Below are positions 9,404 through 18,154 of a stretch of DNA of 64,000 nt, in pieces (position 1 is the first letter of the stretch; every line of letters starts with the position of its first letter). A program made the translations under genes and the position numbers. The notes below the pieces were generated by a model that was not told the origin of the DNA, did no database searches, and worked only from the letters and a program-made list of their open reading frames with translations. The stretch lies in the NCBI GenBank assembly GCA_947073765.1, contig CAMTMZ010000001.1:1-64000 (forward strand), in the 5' to 3' direction. The stretch comes from an uncultured Bacillota bacterium. Its GTDB lineage: Bacteria > Bacillota > Clostridia > Oscillospirales > Oscillospiraceae.

Positions 9404-11596
9404 CTACATGGTGGTGAGATAAAGCTGTGCAGCCTGGTAGTCATCCTGGAATAAGGACATAGGAATGGGCCAGCCGGCGTTCATAAGCATGTCACCGGGC
9501 CATCGGCCCTCCCCATTAATCCGGTAGCACAGGGCGGGGTCCAGCCCCTTAAGCCGCAGAGTGCGGAAGGCCGGGGAGGCGTGGGTGGTGCCGGTAACCA
9601 GCGATACCAGAGCCTCTTTGCGGTCCGGGGAGACATATTCCCAGGCGGTGAAGGGGCCGCCCTGGAAGGGATCGGACAGGCGGTAATAGTCCCCTCTCTG
9701 AATCAGATGGTAGTGCTCTTTGAAGAAGGCCACCTGCTCCCGTATGAGTTTCTTTTCCTCCGGAGTGGTGTTATTCAGGTCCATCTCATAGCCAAAAGTG
9801 CCCGACATGGCCACCACACCCCGGGTCCGGATAGAAACACTGCGTCCGGTCTGAGCGTTGGGCACAGCGGAGACGTGGGCCCCCATGGTGGAGACAGGGT
9901 AGCAGAAGGAGGTGCCGTACTGGATACGAAGCCGGTCAACGGCGTCGGTGTTGTCGCTGCACCAGATCTGGGGGGTGTAATAGAGCATTCCGGCGTCAAA
10001 CCGCCCGCCGCCGCCGGTGCAGCCCTCGATGAGGATGTGGGGGTAGTCCTGGCGCATCTGGTCCAGCATGTCGTAAACACCCAGGATGTAGCGGTGGAAA
10101 ACTTCTCCCTGGCGGTCAGCGGGCAGGGCGGCGGACCATACGTCGGTGAGGCTGCGGTTCATGTCCCACTTTACATAGGAGATGCTGGCGCTGTCCAGCA
10201 CTTTGCGCAGATCGGCGTAGACGTGATCCCGTACATCCTTACGGGAAAAGTCCAGGGTGAGCTGACTGCGGCCGCGGGTGTGAGGGCGGCCGGGAGGGCC
10301 CAGGACCCAGTCGGGGTGGGCACGGTAGAGGCTGCTGTCCTCGCTGACCATCTCGGGCTCAATCCAGATGCCAAAGGACATGCCCAGCTTCTGGATCCGG
10401 GGCACTAGAGCCTTCAATCCGCCGGGGAGCTTGTTTTCATTGACGGTCCAGTCCCCCAGCCCGCCTAAATCGCTGTCCCGAGTACCGAACCAGCCGTCGT
10501 CCATCACAAACAGCTCAATGCCCAGAGGAGCGGCGGAGCTGGCGATGTCCACCAGCTTATCGGCGTTAAAAGCAAATTCGGTGGCCTCCCAATTGTTGAT
10601 CAATACCGGGCGCTGCCTGCCCTGAAGGGGGTCATGAATCAGATGCTCCCGGATGGCCCGGTGATATTGCCGGCTCATCTGACCAAAGCCGGAGGGGGAG
10701 CATATCATGGCTGCCTCCGGGGTAGTGAAGGAGGCGCCGGGCTCCAGTGTCCAGCAGAAGTGATAAGGGTTGATCCCCAGCAGCAGCCGGTTGTGCTCCA
10801 GCTGGGTGCGCTCCACCGCGGCCAAAAAGTTGCCGCTGTATACCAGCGCAGTCCCATAGCAAATACCGTAGTCCTCGCTGGCCTGCCGTTCACAGAGGAT
10901 AACAAAGGGATTGTGGTGGTGGCTGGAGGTTCCCCGCACGCTCTCTACACTCTGGATACCCGGGCGGAGGGGAGAACGGTTCAGGTTGCGCTCCAGGGCA
11001 TGGCAGCCGTCGAAGGTGATAAAATCGTAGTCTCCGTCGTTCTGGAAGTCCAGGCACAGGGAGGCGCACCGCCTCAGGCGGACGACGCCTGTCCCACGGT
11101 TGGTTACCCGCACGGCCCGGGTGATGAGATCACAATTCTCCAGAACACCGTAGAACAGCTCCACCGACATCTGAGAGGCGGCGTCCTCCATGAAGATAAT
11201 CAGTGTCTCCCACTCGTCGCCGCCCCAGAAGGAGGGCAGACCCTCCAAACTATATTTGCCCTTGCGCAGCTCAAAGCCCACATACCGCAGATCGGCCAGG
11301 CGGCTGCCGTCCTCGGGCTCAAATTCAATGGATGGCAGACGAAAATCCCCCACCCCGCAGGTGGAGTATTCCTGGGGCAGTGTGTCCAGGGAGTAGTCCC
11401 GGCGGTGGCCCGCCTCATTGGGGTTGGGGGACAGGCCCCGGTCAGCGTATTGAATGAGGCAGGACAAATCGCCGCTCCGAATTCTGGGGCCATAATAGGT
11501 ATGGAGCAGTACGCAGTATTCATCCGCTTTCATCTGGTAGGTGGTGTTTTGGGTGTGCAGGGTAAAGACATTGTTTTCCTTATCAAGTACGATCAT
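9404..11596 (-). CDS. agaA: GH36 alpha-galactosidase
   Basis: A 730-residue retaining alpha-galactosidase that releases galactose from melibiose, raffinose and stachyose. The catalytic nucleophile is Asp478 in KWDMNR and the acid/base is Asp548 in CSDNTDAVDR. Both numbers coincide with those known for Geobacillus AgaA, whose length is almost the same. There is no signal peptide, so it acts on imported sugar in the cytosol. ATG 11596 follows GGGGGGAT. It is the last gene of a leftward set with an ABC uptake system, separated from it by 200 bp holding a 15-bp hairpin. With the amylosucrase-family gene at 15.3 kb it would convert raffinose to galactose plus sucrose and then split the sucrose. 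Confidence 0.93.
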   Translation of the reverse strand: MIVLDKENNVFTLHTQNTTYQMKADEYCVLLHTYYGPRIRSGDLSCLIQYADRGLSPNPNEAGHRRDYSLDTLPQEYSTCGVGDFRLPSIEFEPEDGSRLADLRYVGFELRKGKYSLEGLPSFWGGDEWETLIIFMEDAASQMSVELFYGVLENCDLITRAVRVTNRGTGVVRLRRCASLCLDFQNDGDYDFITFDGCHALERNLNRSPLRPGIQSVESVRGTSSHHHNPFVILCERQASEDYGICYGTALVYSGNFLAAVERTQLEHNRLLLGINPYHFCWTLEPGASFTTPEAAMICSPSGFGQMSRQYHRAIREHLIHDPLQGRQRPVLINNWEATEFAFNADKLVDIASSAAPLGIELFVMDDGWFGTRDSDLGGLGDWTVNENKLPGGLKALVPRIQKLGMSFGIWIEPEMVSEDSSLYRAHPDWVLGPPGRPHTRGRSQLTLDFSRKDVRDHVYADLRKVLDSASISYVKWDMNRSLTDVWSAALPADRQGEVFHRYILGVYDMLDQMRQDYPHILIEGCTGGGGRFDAGMLYYTPQIWCSDNTDAVDRLRIQYGTSFCYPVSTMGAHVSAVPNAQTGRSVSIRTRGVVAMSGTFGYEMDLNNTTPEEKKLIREQVAFFKEHYHLIQRGDYYRLSDPFQGGPFTAWEYVSPDRKEALVSLVTGTTHASPAFRTLRLKGLDPALCYRINGEGRWPGDMLMNAGWPIPMSLFQDDYQAAQLYLTTM

Positions 11597-11728
11597 AGGG
11601 ATCCCCCCTGAAAGAAAGATTTTACTGGCTGATTGTACGGGATTTCAAATTGAGAAGCAAGGATAGTATGGAAAAATAATCTACAAATCTCCACCCGGTT
11701 TTCACTGAAAAATCGTAGGTTTTTTAGG

Positions 11729-11767
11729 GGAACAGCTCCGGCACCTTAAAAATGCCGGAGCTGTTCC
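11729..11767. repeat. Perfect 15-bp inverted repeat between permease and alpha-galactosidase genes
   Basis: GGAACAGCTCCGGCA (11729-11743) and its exact complement (11753-11767) flank a 9-nt loop. Neither strand has a U-tract after the stem. It lies in the intercistronic gap of a leftward operon, so an mRNA-stabilising or processing hairpin that sets unequal expression of transporter and enzyme is more likely than a strict terminator. Confidence 0.6.
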
Positions 11768-11796
11768 ATAAAGGGGAAGGAGAGAAAGGAAAAAGC

Positions 11797-12636
11797 TTAT
11801 TTGCCGCCGGTGGTGGCGATGCCCTCGATAAACTGGCGCTGGAAGATTAGATACAAAATTACCATAGGCAGCATCGCCAGCAGGGAGCCAGCCATCAGCA
11901 CGGGGAAGTTGGTGGTAAACTGGCCGCGCAGGGTAGCCAGACCGGAGGAGAGCGTCATCATGTTTAAGTCGGAGTTAACGACCAAGGGCCACATCAGGTC
12001 GCTGTATGCGAACACGGCAGTGAAGATGGTCAGGGCGGCCACACTGGTGCCGGTCAGCGGAAACATCACCTTATAGAAGGTCTGCCACTGGTTGCAGCCG
12101 TCCAGGTAGGCGGCTTCTCCAATTTCCTTGGGGATACCCATGTAGGTCTGGCGGAGGAAGAACACGCCGAAGGCGCTGACAATGCCGGGGAAGACCAGGG
12201 CGAAAATGGTGTTGGCCAGACCCATCTTGGCCACCATCTGATATTGGGGAATGATGAAAATCTGAGAGGGCAGGGACATCTGCACCAGCACGATACCGAA
12301 CAGCAGCTTTTTGCCCCGGAAGTTCAGCATAGCAAAGGCATAGCCCGCCATTGAACTGAAAGCCACCGCGCAGATAACGCGGAAGAGAATCATCAAACCG
12401 GTGTTAAGGTACAGCTTGAGGAAGGGCAGGCTCTTCATAGCATCCCCGAAATTGGTGGTGATCATCTCTTTGGGGAAGATGGTGGGGGGCACCTGCATAC
12501 TTTCAGGAACGGTTTTCAGGCTGGTGAGGATCATCCATACAAAGGGGAAGATCATGAGAATAGCGCCGATAATCAGGGCGGTATAGGTGAGAACGGTCAT
12601 CCGCTTCTGGGAGGCCTCGAGAGAGCGATTTTTCAT
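11797..12636 (-). CDS. Sugar ABC transporter permease, MalG type
   Basis: A 279-residue inner-membrane permease of the carbohydrate uptake (CUT1) family with six predicted membrane spans. The cytoplasmic EAA loop that docks the ATPase is visible at about residues 175-197 (GEAAYLDGCNQWQTFYKV). The ATG follows AAGGAGG by about 6 nt. It is the second permease of the set, 12 bp after its MalF-type partner. No ATPase gene is present, as is common for Firmicute oligosaccharide importers that share one MsmK-type ATPase encoded elsewhere. The adjacent GH36 enzyme suggests alpha-galactosides as cargo. Confidence 0.9.
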   Translation of the reverse strand: MKNRSLEASQKRMTVLTYTALIIGAILMIFPFVWMILTSLKTVPESMQVPPTIFPKEMITTNFGDAMKSLPFLKLYLNTGLMILFRVICAVAFSSMAGYAFAMLNFRGKKLLFGIVLVQMSLPSQIFIIPQYQMVAKMGLANTIFALVFPGIVSAFGVFFLRQTYMGIPKEIGEAAYLDGCNQWQTFYKVMFPLTGTSVAALTIFTAVFAYSDLMWPLVVNSDLNMMTLSSGLATLRGQFTTNFPVLMAGSLLAMLPMVILYLIFQRQFIEGIATTGGK

Positions 12637-12648
12637 CTTGTTTCCTCC

Positions 12649-13539
12649 TTACACGTCGTAGTTGACCCACTTCTTCTGGCCGTAGAACTGAATCACAGTG
12701 ATCATGCCGATGAGCAGGACGGTCCAGATAACGATGGCGGAGCCGGTGCCGCGGCTGCCGGCAATGAAGGACTCCCGGTAGAACAGATACATCAGGCTCT
12801 GTACGCTGGTAACGGCCGGGTTGGTCTCCTCTACCATCATGTAGATCAGATCGTAGACCTTTACAGCGGACATCAGGCGCATAATCATAACCACAAACAG
12901 GGTGGGGGAGACCATAGGCAGGGTGATGGTGAAGAACTGCTTCACTTTGCCGGCGCCGTCGATGCTGTTGGCTTCATAGAGAGTCTTGGGGATGGTCTGG
13001 AGTCCGGCCAGGAGGAGGACGGCGTCGTAGCCGATGTTGCTCCAGATAGCCACTACGGCGCAGGCGATCATAACGAACCGGGCGTCGGTGATCCAGCCCA
13101 CGTGGGCGCCCAGCACCTGGTTGAGAATGCCGTACTCACCGTTGAAGATCCAGCGCCACACCATGGTAACGGCGGCGGGGGCGCAGACCATAGGAAGGAA
13201 GAAGATGGTGCGGAAGCCGCCCTTGAACTTGATCTTGGCGTTCAGCAGCATAGCGACCAACAGGGAGAGGAACAGGCCCAGAGGGACGGTAAGGATACAA
13301 AACAGAATGGTGTTCCAGGTGGCTTTCCAGAACTCAGGGGTCTGGAAAATCTCGGCGTAGTTGGCCAGGCCCACAAACTTATAGTGACCGAAGCCCAGAT
13401 GCTCGCAGAAGCTGGTGTAGATGGTCTGTACAAAGGGCCACAGGTTCAGCACGATCAGGCCGATGATGGTCGGGGCCACCATGATCCAGCCCCAGTTCTC
13501 TTCCCGCCGGGCGGCGGGGGACAATTTAAAACCTTTCAC
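12649..13539 (-). CDS. Sugar ABC transporter permease, MalF type
   Basis: A 296-residue CUT1-family membrane permease with six spans and an EAA loop (YEANSIDGAGKVKQFFTITL). The start is GTG at 13539 behind AGGAGGA; no ATG precedes it after the ribosome site. It lies 14 bp downstream of the solute-binding lipoprotein and 12 bp before the second permease, so all three should be co-transcribed and assemble into one importer. The short tail before the first span (residues 1-20) contains RREENWGW, normal for this subfamily. Confidence 0.9.
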   Translation of the reverse strand: MKGFKLSPAARREENWGWIMVAPTIIGLIVLNLWPFVQTIYTSFCEHLGFGHYKFVGLANYAEIFQTPEFWKATWNTILFCILTVPLGLFLSLLVAMLLNAKIKFKGGFRTIFFLPMVCAPAAVTMVWRWIFNGEYGILNQVLGAHVGWITDARFVMIACAVVAIWSNIGYDAVLLLAGLQTIPKTLYEANSIDGAGKVKQFFTITLPMVSPTLFVVMIMRLMSAVKVYDLIYMMVEETNPAVTSVQSLMYLFYRESFIAGSRGTGSAIVIWTVLLIGMITVIQFYGQKKWVNYDV

Positions 13540-13553
13540 AGAAAATCCTCCTC

Positions 13554-14852
13554 TCAGTCTCCCGCCAATTTCTTGGCGGTTTCAGTGTCGATGATATTCT
13601 GTATGTTGGCCATGGCGCTGTCCAGGCTCTGCTGGCCGTTGTAGACCTTGTTCAGCTCGTCCAGCACAGGACTCTTCCACTTGGGCTTGGCGGCGTTGTT
13701 CACGTTCTGCACGCCGTACTCAAACTGGTCCATGACGATCTCCACGTCGATGTCGTAGCCGGCCTTGTCAAAGGCGTCGAAGTAGGGCTGCTCGGTGCCG
13801 TTGTAGGCGGAGATGGCGGCGCCGTAGGAGCTGGCCAGCAGCTGAGCCTCCTCGGTGCCGAAGAACTTGATTACGTCCAGGGCGATATCCTTGGTTTTGC
13901 CGTGGGCGGCGGTGGAGTAGCACAGGCCGTTGGAGATGGTGGCCCGGCCGTCGCCGCTGACGGGATCGGGGCACTTGGGCATGGGGGCGATGTCCCACTT
14001 GCCGTCCATGTTGGGGAAGTTGATGCACTTGTTCATCAGTTCCCAGTTGCCCTCTACGTACATGGAGCCCACCTCGGAGAAGAAGGCGGTGCCGGGAGCG
14101 GTCTCGGCAAAATAGGTCTGCTTGGGACACCAGTCATAGTCCTGCATCCCCACATAGAACTCCATGCCCTTTTTGGTCCCGGGCTGGTCGAAGCCGGCTT
14201 TAGTCTTGTCCTCTGTCAGGATGCAGCCGCCGGCCTGATAGACGAAACTCCAGTAGCCCATCTGGTCGTCGTTGTAGGCCATGAAGCCGTATTTGCCGGT
14301 TTTGTCATAAATCTGGGCGGAGGCGGCAGTCAGGTCGTCCCAGGTCCAGCTCTCGTCGGGGTAGGCCACACCGGCGGCGTCGAACATCTCCTTGTTGTAC
14401 ACCAGGAAGATGTTGTCCTTGTCCTTGGGCACGCCGTACATCCGGCCGTTGCTGCCCTGGGCGTTGCCGATGGATATTTCAGAGAAATGATTCTGGTAGT
14501 AGTCGGTCTCCACGTCGTTGTAGAGGTCAGTGACGTCGGCCAGCATCCCGAAGTCGGAGTAGTACAGGATCTGGTTGGTATGCATCCAGAAGATGTCAGG
14601 CATGGTGTTGGATTCAGCGGCGGCCTCCAGCTTGGTCCAGTATTCGTTCCAGCTGGTGACCTGCACCTCGATGGTCACGTCGGGATTCTTGGCGGTGTAG
14701 GCATCGCAGATGGCCTGCATGCTGTCACGCTGGGCCACGTCCCATATCTGAAACTTAAGATGGATCTTGCCATCTGACGCGCCGCACCCAGCCAGGGACA
14801 GCAGCAGCGTTATGGCCAAGACAAGGGCTGTGACGCGGGGTATCTTTTTCAT
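13554..14852 (-). CDS. Sugar-binding lipoprotein of ABC importer
   Basis: A 432-residue extracellular solute-binding protein, family 1. The N-terminus has a lipoprotein signal peptide: MKKIPR, a hydrophobic core, and the lipobox LSLAGC with the modified Cys near residue 24. The mature part contains the usual aromatic-rich sugar-binding sequences (WNEYWTKLEA, DESWTWDDLTAA). ATG 14852 is chosen because GAGGAG lies 7 nt upstream; the frame stays open to 14879 but without a ribosome site. It heads the leftward transporter/alpha-galactosidase set. The substrate is inferred from neighbours to be raffinose, melibiose or stachyose. Confidence 0.92.
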   Translation of the reverse strand: MKKIPRVTALVLAITLLLSLAGCGASDGKIHLKFQIWDVAQRDSMQAICDAYTAKNPDVTIEVQVTSWNEYWTKLEAAAESNTMPDIFWMHTNQILYYSDFGMLADVTDLYNDVETDYYQNHFSEISIGNAQGSNGRMYGVPKDKDNIFLVYNKEMFDAAGVAYPDESWTWDDLTAASAQIYDKTGKYGFMAYNDDQMGYWSFVYQAGGCILTEDKTKAGFDQPGTKKGMEFYVGMQDYDWCPKQTYFAETAPGTAFFSEVGSMYVEGNWELMNKCINFPNMDGKWDIAPMPKCPDPVSGDGRATISNGLCYSTAAHGKTKDIALDVIKFFGTEEAQLLASSYGAAISAYNGTEQPYFDAFDKAGYDIDVEIVMDQFEYGVQNVNNAAKPKWKSPVLDELNKVYNGQQSLDSAMANIQNIIDTETAKKLAGD

Positions 14853-15173
14853 AACTCCACTCCTCTGCTTTTTTGTCACACTCAGAAACGTACGTAACTA
14901 TGGTGAAATAATAATACCGACTTTAGGCTGTGTAAATAGACTGGATTTAACGAAATATACCCGAATGTCAGAAACAACACATTGAATATAGTTTTGACTT
15001 ACATCTTGGGATATTTTTTGAAAATTCATTGGTTCTGCACAGTTGCAAGGGTTTCGTTTTGTGTAAAACGTAAAATTTTTGCTTCCAGACGGAAAAAAGA
15101 TAAAATCAGGATAAAAAATATATCTCTATGTGCTTTTTTATGTGCCGTGGTGCGTTGAAGGAATATTTCACTC
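14853..15173. other. AT-rich divergent control region
   Basis: This 320-bp stretch separates the leftward sugar importer from the rightward amylosucrase-family gene and must hold both promoters and any operators. It is far more AT-rich than the genes. For the leftward set I can propose only weak -10 elements (TATTAT near 14912-14917 on the minus strand) and no clear -35, consistent with activator-dependent expression. No regulator gene lies next to it. A TGTAAAACG near 15062 resembles a catabolite-response site but has one extra base. Confidence 0.4.
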
Positions 15174-15202
15174 TTGCGCTGCGAAAAACACTGTGGTATA
15201 GT
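15174..15202 (+). promoter_or_regulatory. Sigma-A-like promoter for amylosucrase-family gene
   Basis: TTGCGC at 15174-15179 and TATAGT at 15197-15202 with a 17-nt spacer. The -10 matches 5 of 6 consensus bases and the -35 matches 4 of 6, as expected for a regulated promoter. Confidence 0.55.
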
Positions 15203-15258
15203 ATCGAAACTAACACAGCTGATTGATCCGGCCTATTACATCGGAAGGAGAATACGAG

Positions 15259-17106
15259 ATGACAAGGAAAACGTCCCTTTTCAGCCGCCGTCTGGAGCGG
15301 CACTACGATGAACTGAAATGGCTCTATCAAGAGATCTATTGTGATGAGCAGGCGTTCAGCTACTTTCTTTCCATGCTGGAGCGGAGCTGGGGGGAACGAA
15401 AGCGTTCCCTCCGGGATCAGGACGCCCGCCGGGAGGCGGACCCGCACTGGTATCGCCGCCGGGATCTGCTGGGCATGATGCTCTATGTAGATGCCTTTGC
15501 CGGTAATCTGAAGGGGGTGGAAGCCAAGCTGCCCTATATTCAGGAGTGCGGGGTGAACTATCTCCATTTGATGCCTCTGCTCCAGTCCCCCAAGAGCCGC
15601 AGCGACGGTGGCTACGCTGTTTCTGACTTCCGTTCTGTTCAGCCCCAGCTGGGTACCATGGAGGACCTGGAGAGCCTGGCCGACGCCTGCCGCAGGAAGA
15701 AGCTGAGCCTCTGTCTGGACTTCGTGATGAACCATACCAGCGAAGATCACGAGTGGGCCAGAAAAGCACGGGCGGGGGAGCCGGGCTACCGGGAGCGGTA
15801 TTTTTTCTATGACAACTGGGATATCCCCCGCCAGTTTGAGAAGACTGTCCCCCAGGTGTTTCCCACTACCGCCCCCGGCTGCTTTACCCAGCTGGAGAAC
15901 GGTCAAATTGTCATGACCAATTTTTACCCCTATCAGTGGGACTTGAACTACTCCAACCCCACTGTTTTCAACGATATGACAGAGAATCTCCTCTTCCTGG
16001 CCAACCGGGGCGTCGACGTCATCCGCCTGGACGCGATCCCCTACATCTGGAAGGAACTGGGCACCGACTGCCGCAATCTGCCCCAGGTCCATACACTGGC
16101 CCGGATGCTGCGCATGGTGTGCGAGATTGTTTGTCCCAGCGTCCTGCTGCTGGGTGAGGTGGTGATGGAACCGGCTAAAGTGGCCCCCTATTTTGGCACC
16201 CCAGAAAAGCCGGAGTGCCATATGCTCTACAACGTCACTACCATGGCCACCACCTGGCACACGCTGGCCACCGGCGATGTCTCCCTTCTCGGGCGGCAGA
16301 TGGAGGCACTGTGCGCCCTGCCCAAGGACTTCCTGTTTTTAAACTATCTTCGCTGTCATGACGACATCGGCTGGGGGCTGGACTACCCCTGGCTCCAGGA
16401 GCGGTTCCGTATTTTTGAGGTTGCCCATAAGAAATACCTCAACGACTGGTTCACCAGCCGCTGGCCGGGCAGTCCGGCCCGGGGCGAGCTGTACAATGAT
16501 GATCCCAGCCTGGGAGATGCCCGCCTGTGCGGCACCACCGCCTCGCTGTGCGGCCTGGAGTCTGCCTCTCTCGCGGGTGACCCGTTCCGGCTGGAGCGGG
16601 CCGTTGCCTGCGATTTGACGCTTCACGCATGGATGTTGTCACAGAGCGGCATTCCGGTGATTTACAGTGGGGATGAGGTGGGCCGCTTTAACGAGTATAC
16701 CTATCACGACGACCCGGACAAGCGGGAGGACAGCCGTTATCTCCATCGGGGCGCCTTCCAGTGGGATTTGGCCCAGCTGCGAGCTGATCCGAATACATAT
16801 CAAGGCAAACTGTTCCAAGGTCTGCGCCGCCTGGAGGAGCTCCGGGCCAAGGAGCCCTGCTTCGACGCTGGGGCCGAGGTTCGAGTGGAGGACAGCGGAG
16901 ACCACCGGGTTTTGTCCCTGTGCCGCCGTTTCGAGGGCCGGGAGCTGCTGTGCCTGTTCAACTTCAGCAGTGATTTTGTCTATGCCGGAGCCGACCGGGA
17001 GGGCAGCTATACCGAGCTGATGTACGGTACTAAATACGACAGCATCCGCTCCGTTGAGCTGTGGCCCAACGGCTTTGCCTGGCTGCTCCGGAACGAGTCA
17101 GAATAG
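15259..17106 (+). CDS. GH13 amylosucrase-family sucrose-acting enzyme
   Basis: A 615-residue GH13 (subfamily 4-like) enzyme that splits sucrose, either transferring the glucosyl unit to a glucan or hydrolysing it. By alignment to Neisseria amylosucrase the nucleophile is Asp258 (VIRLDAI), the acid/base is Glu300 (LLGEVV) and the transition-state stabiliser is Asp368 in RCHDDIGW; that HDDIGW signature is typical of the family. There is no signal peptide. ATG 15259 follows GGAAGGAG by 8 nt. It is divergent from the alpha-galactoside uptake genes, so it probably consumes the sucrose left after galactose removal from raffinose. Whether it is a polymerase, hydrolase or phosphorolytic enzyme cannot be decided from sequence. 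Confidence 0.85.
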   Translation: MTRKTSLFSRRLERHYDELKWLYQEIYCDEQAFSYFLSMLERSWGERKRSLRDQDARREADPHWYRRRDLLGMMLYVDAFAGNLKGVEAKLPYIQECGVNYLHLMPLLQSPKSRSDGGYAVSDFRSVQPQLGTMEDLESLADACRRKKLSLCLDFVMNHTSEDHEWARKARAGEPGYRERYFFYDNWDIPRQFEKTVPQVFPTTAPGCFTQLENGQIVMTNFYPYQWDLNYSNPTVFNDMTENLLFLANRGVDVIRLDAIPYIWKELGTDCRNLPQVHTLARMLRMVCEIVCPSVLLLGEVVMEPAKVAPYFGTPEKPECHMLYNVTTMATTWHTLATGDVSLLGRQMEALCALPKDFLFLNYLRCHDDIGWGLDYPWLQERFRIFEVAHKKYLNDWFTSRWPGSPARGELYNDDPSLGDARLCGTTASLCGLESASLAGDPFRLERAVACDLTLHAWMLSQSGIPVIYSGDEVGRFNEYTYHDDPDKREDSRYLHRGAFQWDLAQLRADPNTYQGKLFQGLRRLEELRAKEPCFDAGAEVRVEDSGDHRVLSLCRRFEGRELLCLFNFSSDFVYAGADREGSYTELMYGTKYDSIRSVELWPNGFAWLLRNESE

Positions 17107-17117
17107 CGGCATTTCGG

Positions 17118-17148
17118 GGAGGCGCGTCCAGGTGCGTCTCCTCTTTTC
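17118..17148 (+). terminator. Intrinsic terminator after amylosucrase-family gene
   Basis: GGAGGCGC pairs with GCGTCTCC (one G-U) around an 8-nt loop, followed by TCTTTT. Confidence 0.6.
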
Positions 17149-17209
17149 CTGTCCGGTGTTAAGAAAGCGTACAAAAGGAATATTTCCTGTTCAGTGTTGG
17201 GATGCGGCC

Positions 17210-17237
17210 TTGACTTTACCGCTGAGGTTGCTATAAT
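17210..17237 (+). promoter_or_regulatory. Sigma-A promoter of the ATP synthase operon
   Basis: TTGACT at 17210-17215, 16-nt spacer, perfect TATAAT at 17232-17237. It is the only strong promoter before atpB, and no internal terminator is seen until 24322. Confidence 0.75.
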
Positions 17238-17308
17238 GTGGAAGGAATTAAGGCGTTTTGCTGACAGCGCCTTATATTTCTACAGTTGGAATTAAGAGAA
17301 GGGATGTT

Positions 17309-18115
17309 ATGAAGCAACACAAAAAAGCCCTAGTGCTGTGGATTGGAGCCGTACTGCTCCTGCTGATCGGGGCGCTGCTGGCCGGATTCCATGGCCGGAC
17401 AGAGAGCGTTCAGCAGGCTATGCGGGACGCGGTTCTCCATGATGTCAACCAGATCAGTCTGCTGGGCCTGAAGGCGGTGAACCCCGGTCTGATATCAGCG
17501 TTTTTGGTTACAGGGCTGATACTGCTTGCGGCGGCGCTGATTCGTGTCCTGGTTATCCCAAGGTTCCAATATATCCCAGGGAAATTTCAGTTGGCGCTGG
17601 AGGAGGCCGTAGGTCTGTTCCACGGAATGGCCCAAAACAGCAGTCCCCATCGATATGGTTTTGTGGGGGCGTACATTTTTGCGGCCGGGGCCTACATCTT
17701 TTTCGGTACCTTGTTTGAGCTGCTGGGACTTCAGGGCATCACGATCCACGGCCATCCTGTCACCCTGCCTGCCCCTCTGTCCGATGTCAACGCGGCTATC
17801 GCGCTGGGCACCCTCTCCTATCTGGTGATTCTCTCTGGGGGTATTGCCGCCAACGGCGCAAAGGGGGTGGGGAAAACCCTGAAGGAGTTCTCTTTGCCCA
17901 TCTCTATGAGCTTCCGTCTTTTCGGTGCCCTGCTCAGCGGGCTGCTGGTAACAGAGCTGGTTTATTATTATGTAAATCTAAGTTTTGTCCTTCCTGTTAT
18001 TGTGGGTGTAATGTTTACCCTGCTCCACGCGCTGATCCAGACCTATGTGCTCACAATGCTGGTGTCCATGTACTACGGTGAGGTGTCTGAGCCGTCCCAT
18101 AAGGCAAAGAGCTGA
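17309..18115 (+). CDS. atpB: F-type ATP synthase subunit a
   Basis: A 268-residue membrane subunit forming the ion half-channels next to the c-ring. The essential Arg lies in MSFRLFGALLSG, the counterpart of the RLFGN motif, inside the long penultimate helix. About five to six hydrophobic spans are visible. ATG 17309 follows AGAGAAGGG; the upstream in-frame ATG at 17258 would fall 20 bp after the -10 box and lacks a ribosome site. It is the first gene of the operon; no atpI-like assembly gene precedes it. The next gene is subunit c, 39 bp downstream. Confidence 0.93.
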   Translation: MKQHKKALVLWIGAVLLLLIGALLAGFHGRTESVQQAMRDAVLHDVNQISLLGLKAVNPGLISAFLVTGLILLAAALIRVLVIPRFQYIPGKFQLALEEAVGLFHGMAQNSSPHRYGFVGAYIFAAGAYIFFGTLFELLGLQGITIHGHPVTLPAPLSDVNAAIALGTLSYLVILSGGIAANGAKGVGKTLKEFSLPISMSFRLFGALLSGLLVTELVYYYVNLSFVLPVIVGVMFTLLHALIQTYVLTMLVSMYYGEVSEPSHKAKS

Positions 18116-18154
18116 ATTTAACAGAAATATCATAAAATTTGGAGGGCTTCTACT

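Noticed and set aside
10634-11611. 325-codon plus-strand frame opposite the alpha-galactosidase gene
   Set aside because: The minus-strand gene has both catalytic Asp residues and full family length; the plus frame shows no motif.
15055-15085. Catabolite-response (cre) site candidate TGTAAAACG
   Set aside because: It has one base too many between the AA and CG of the consensus and lacks the second half-site.
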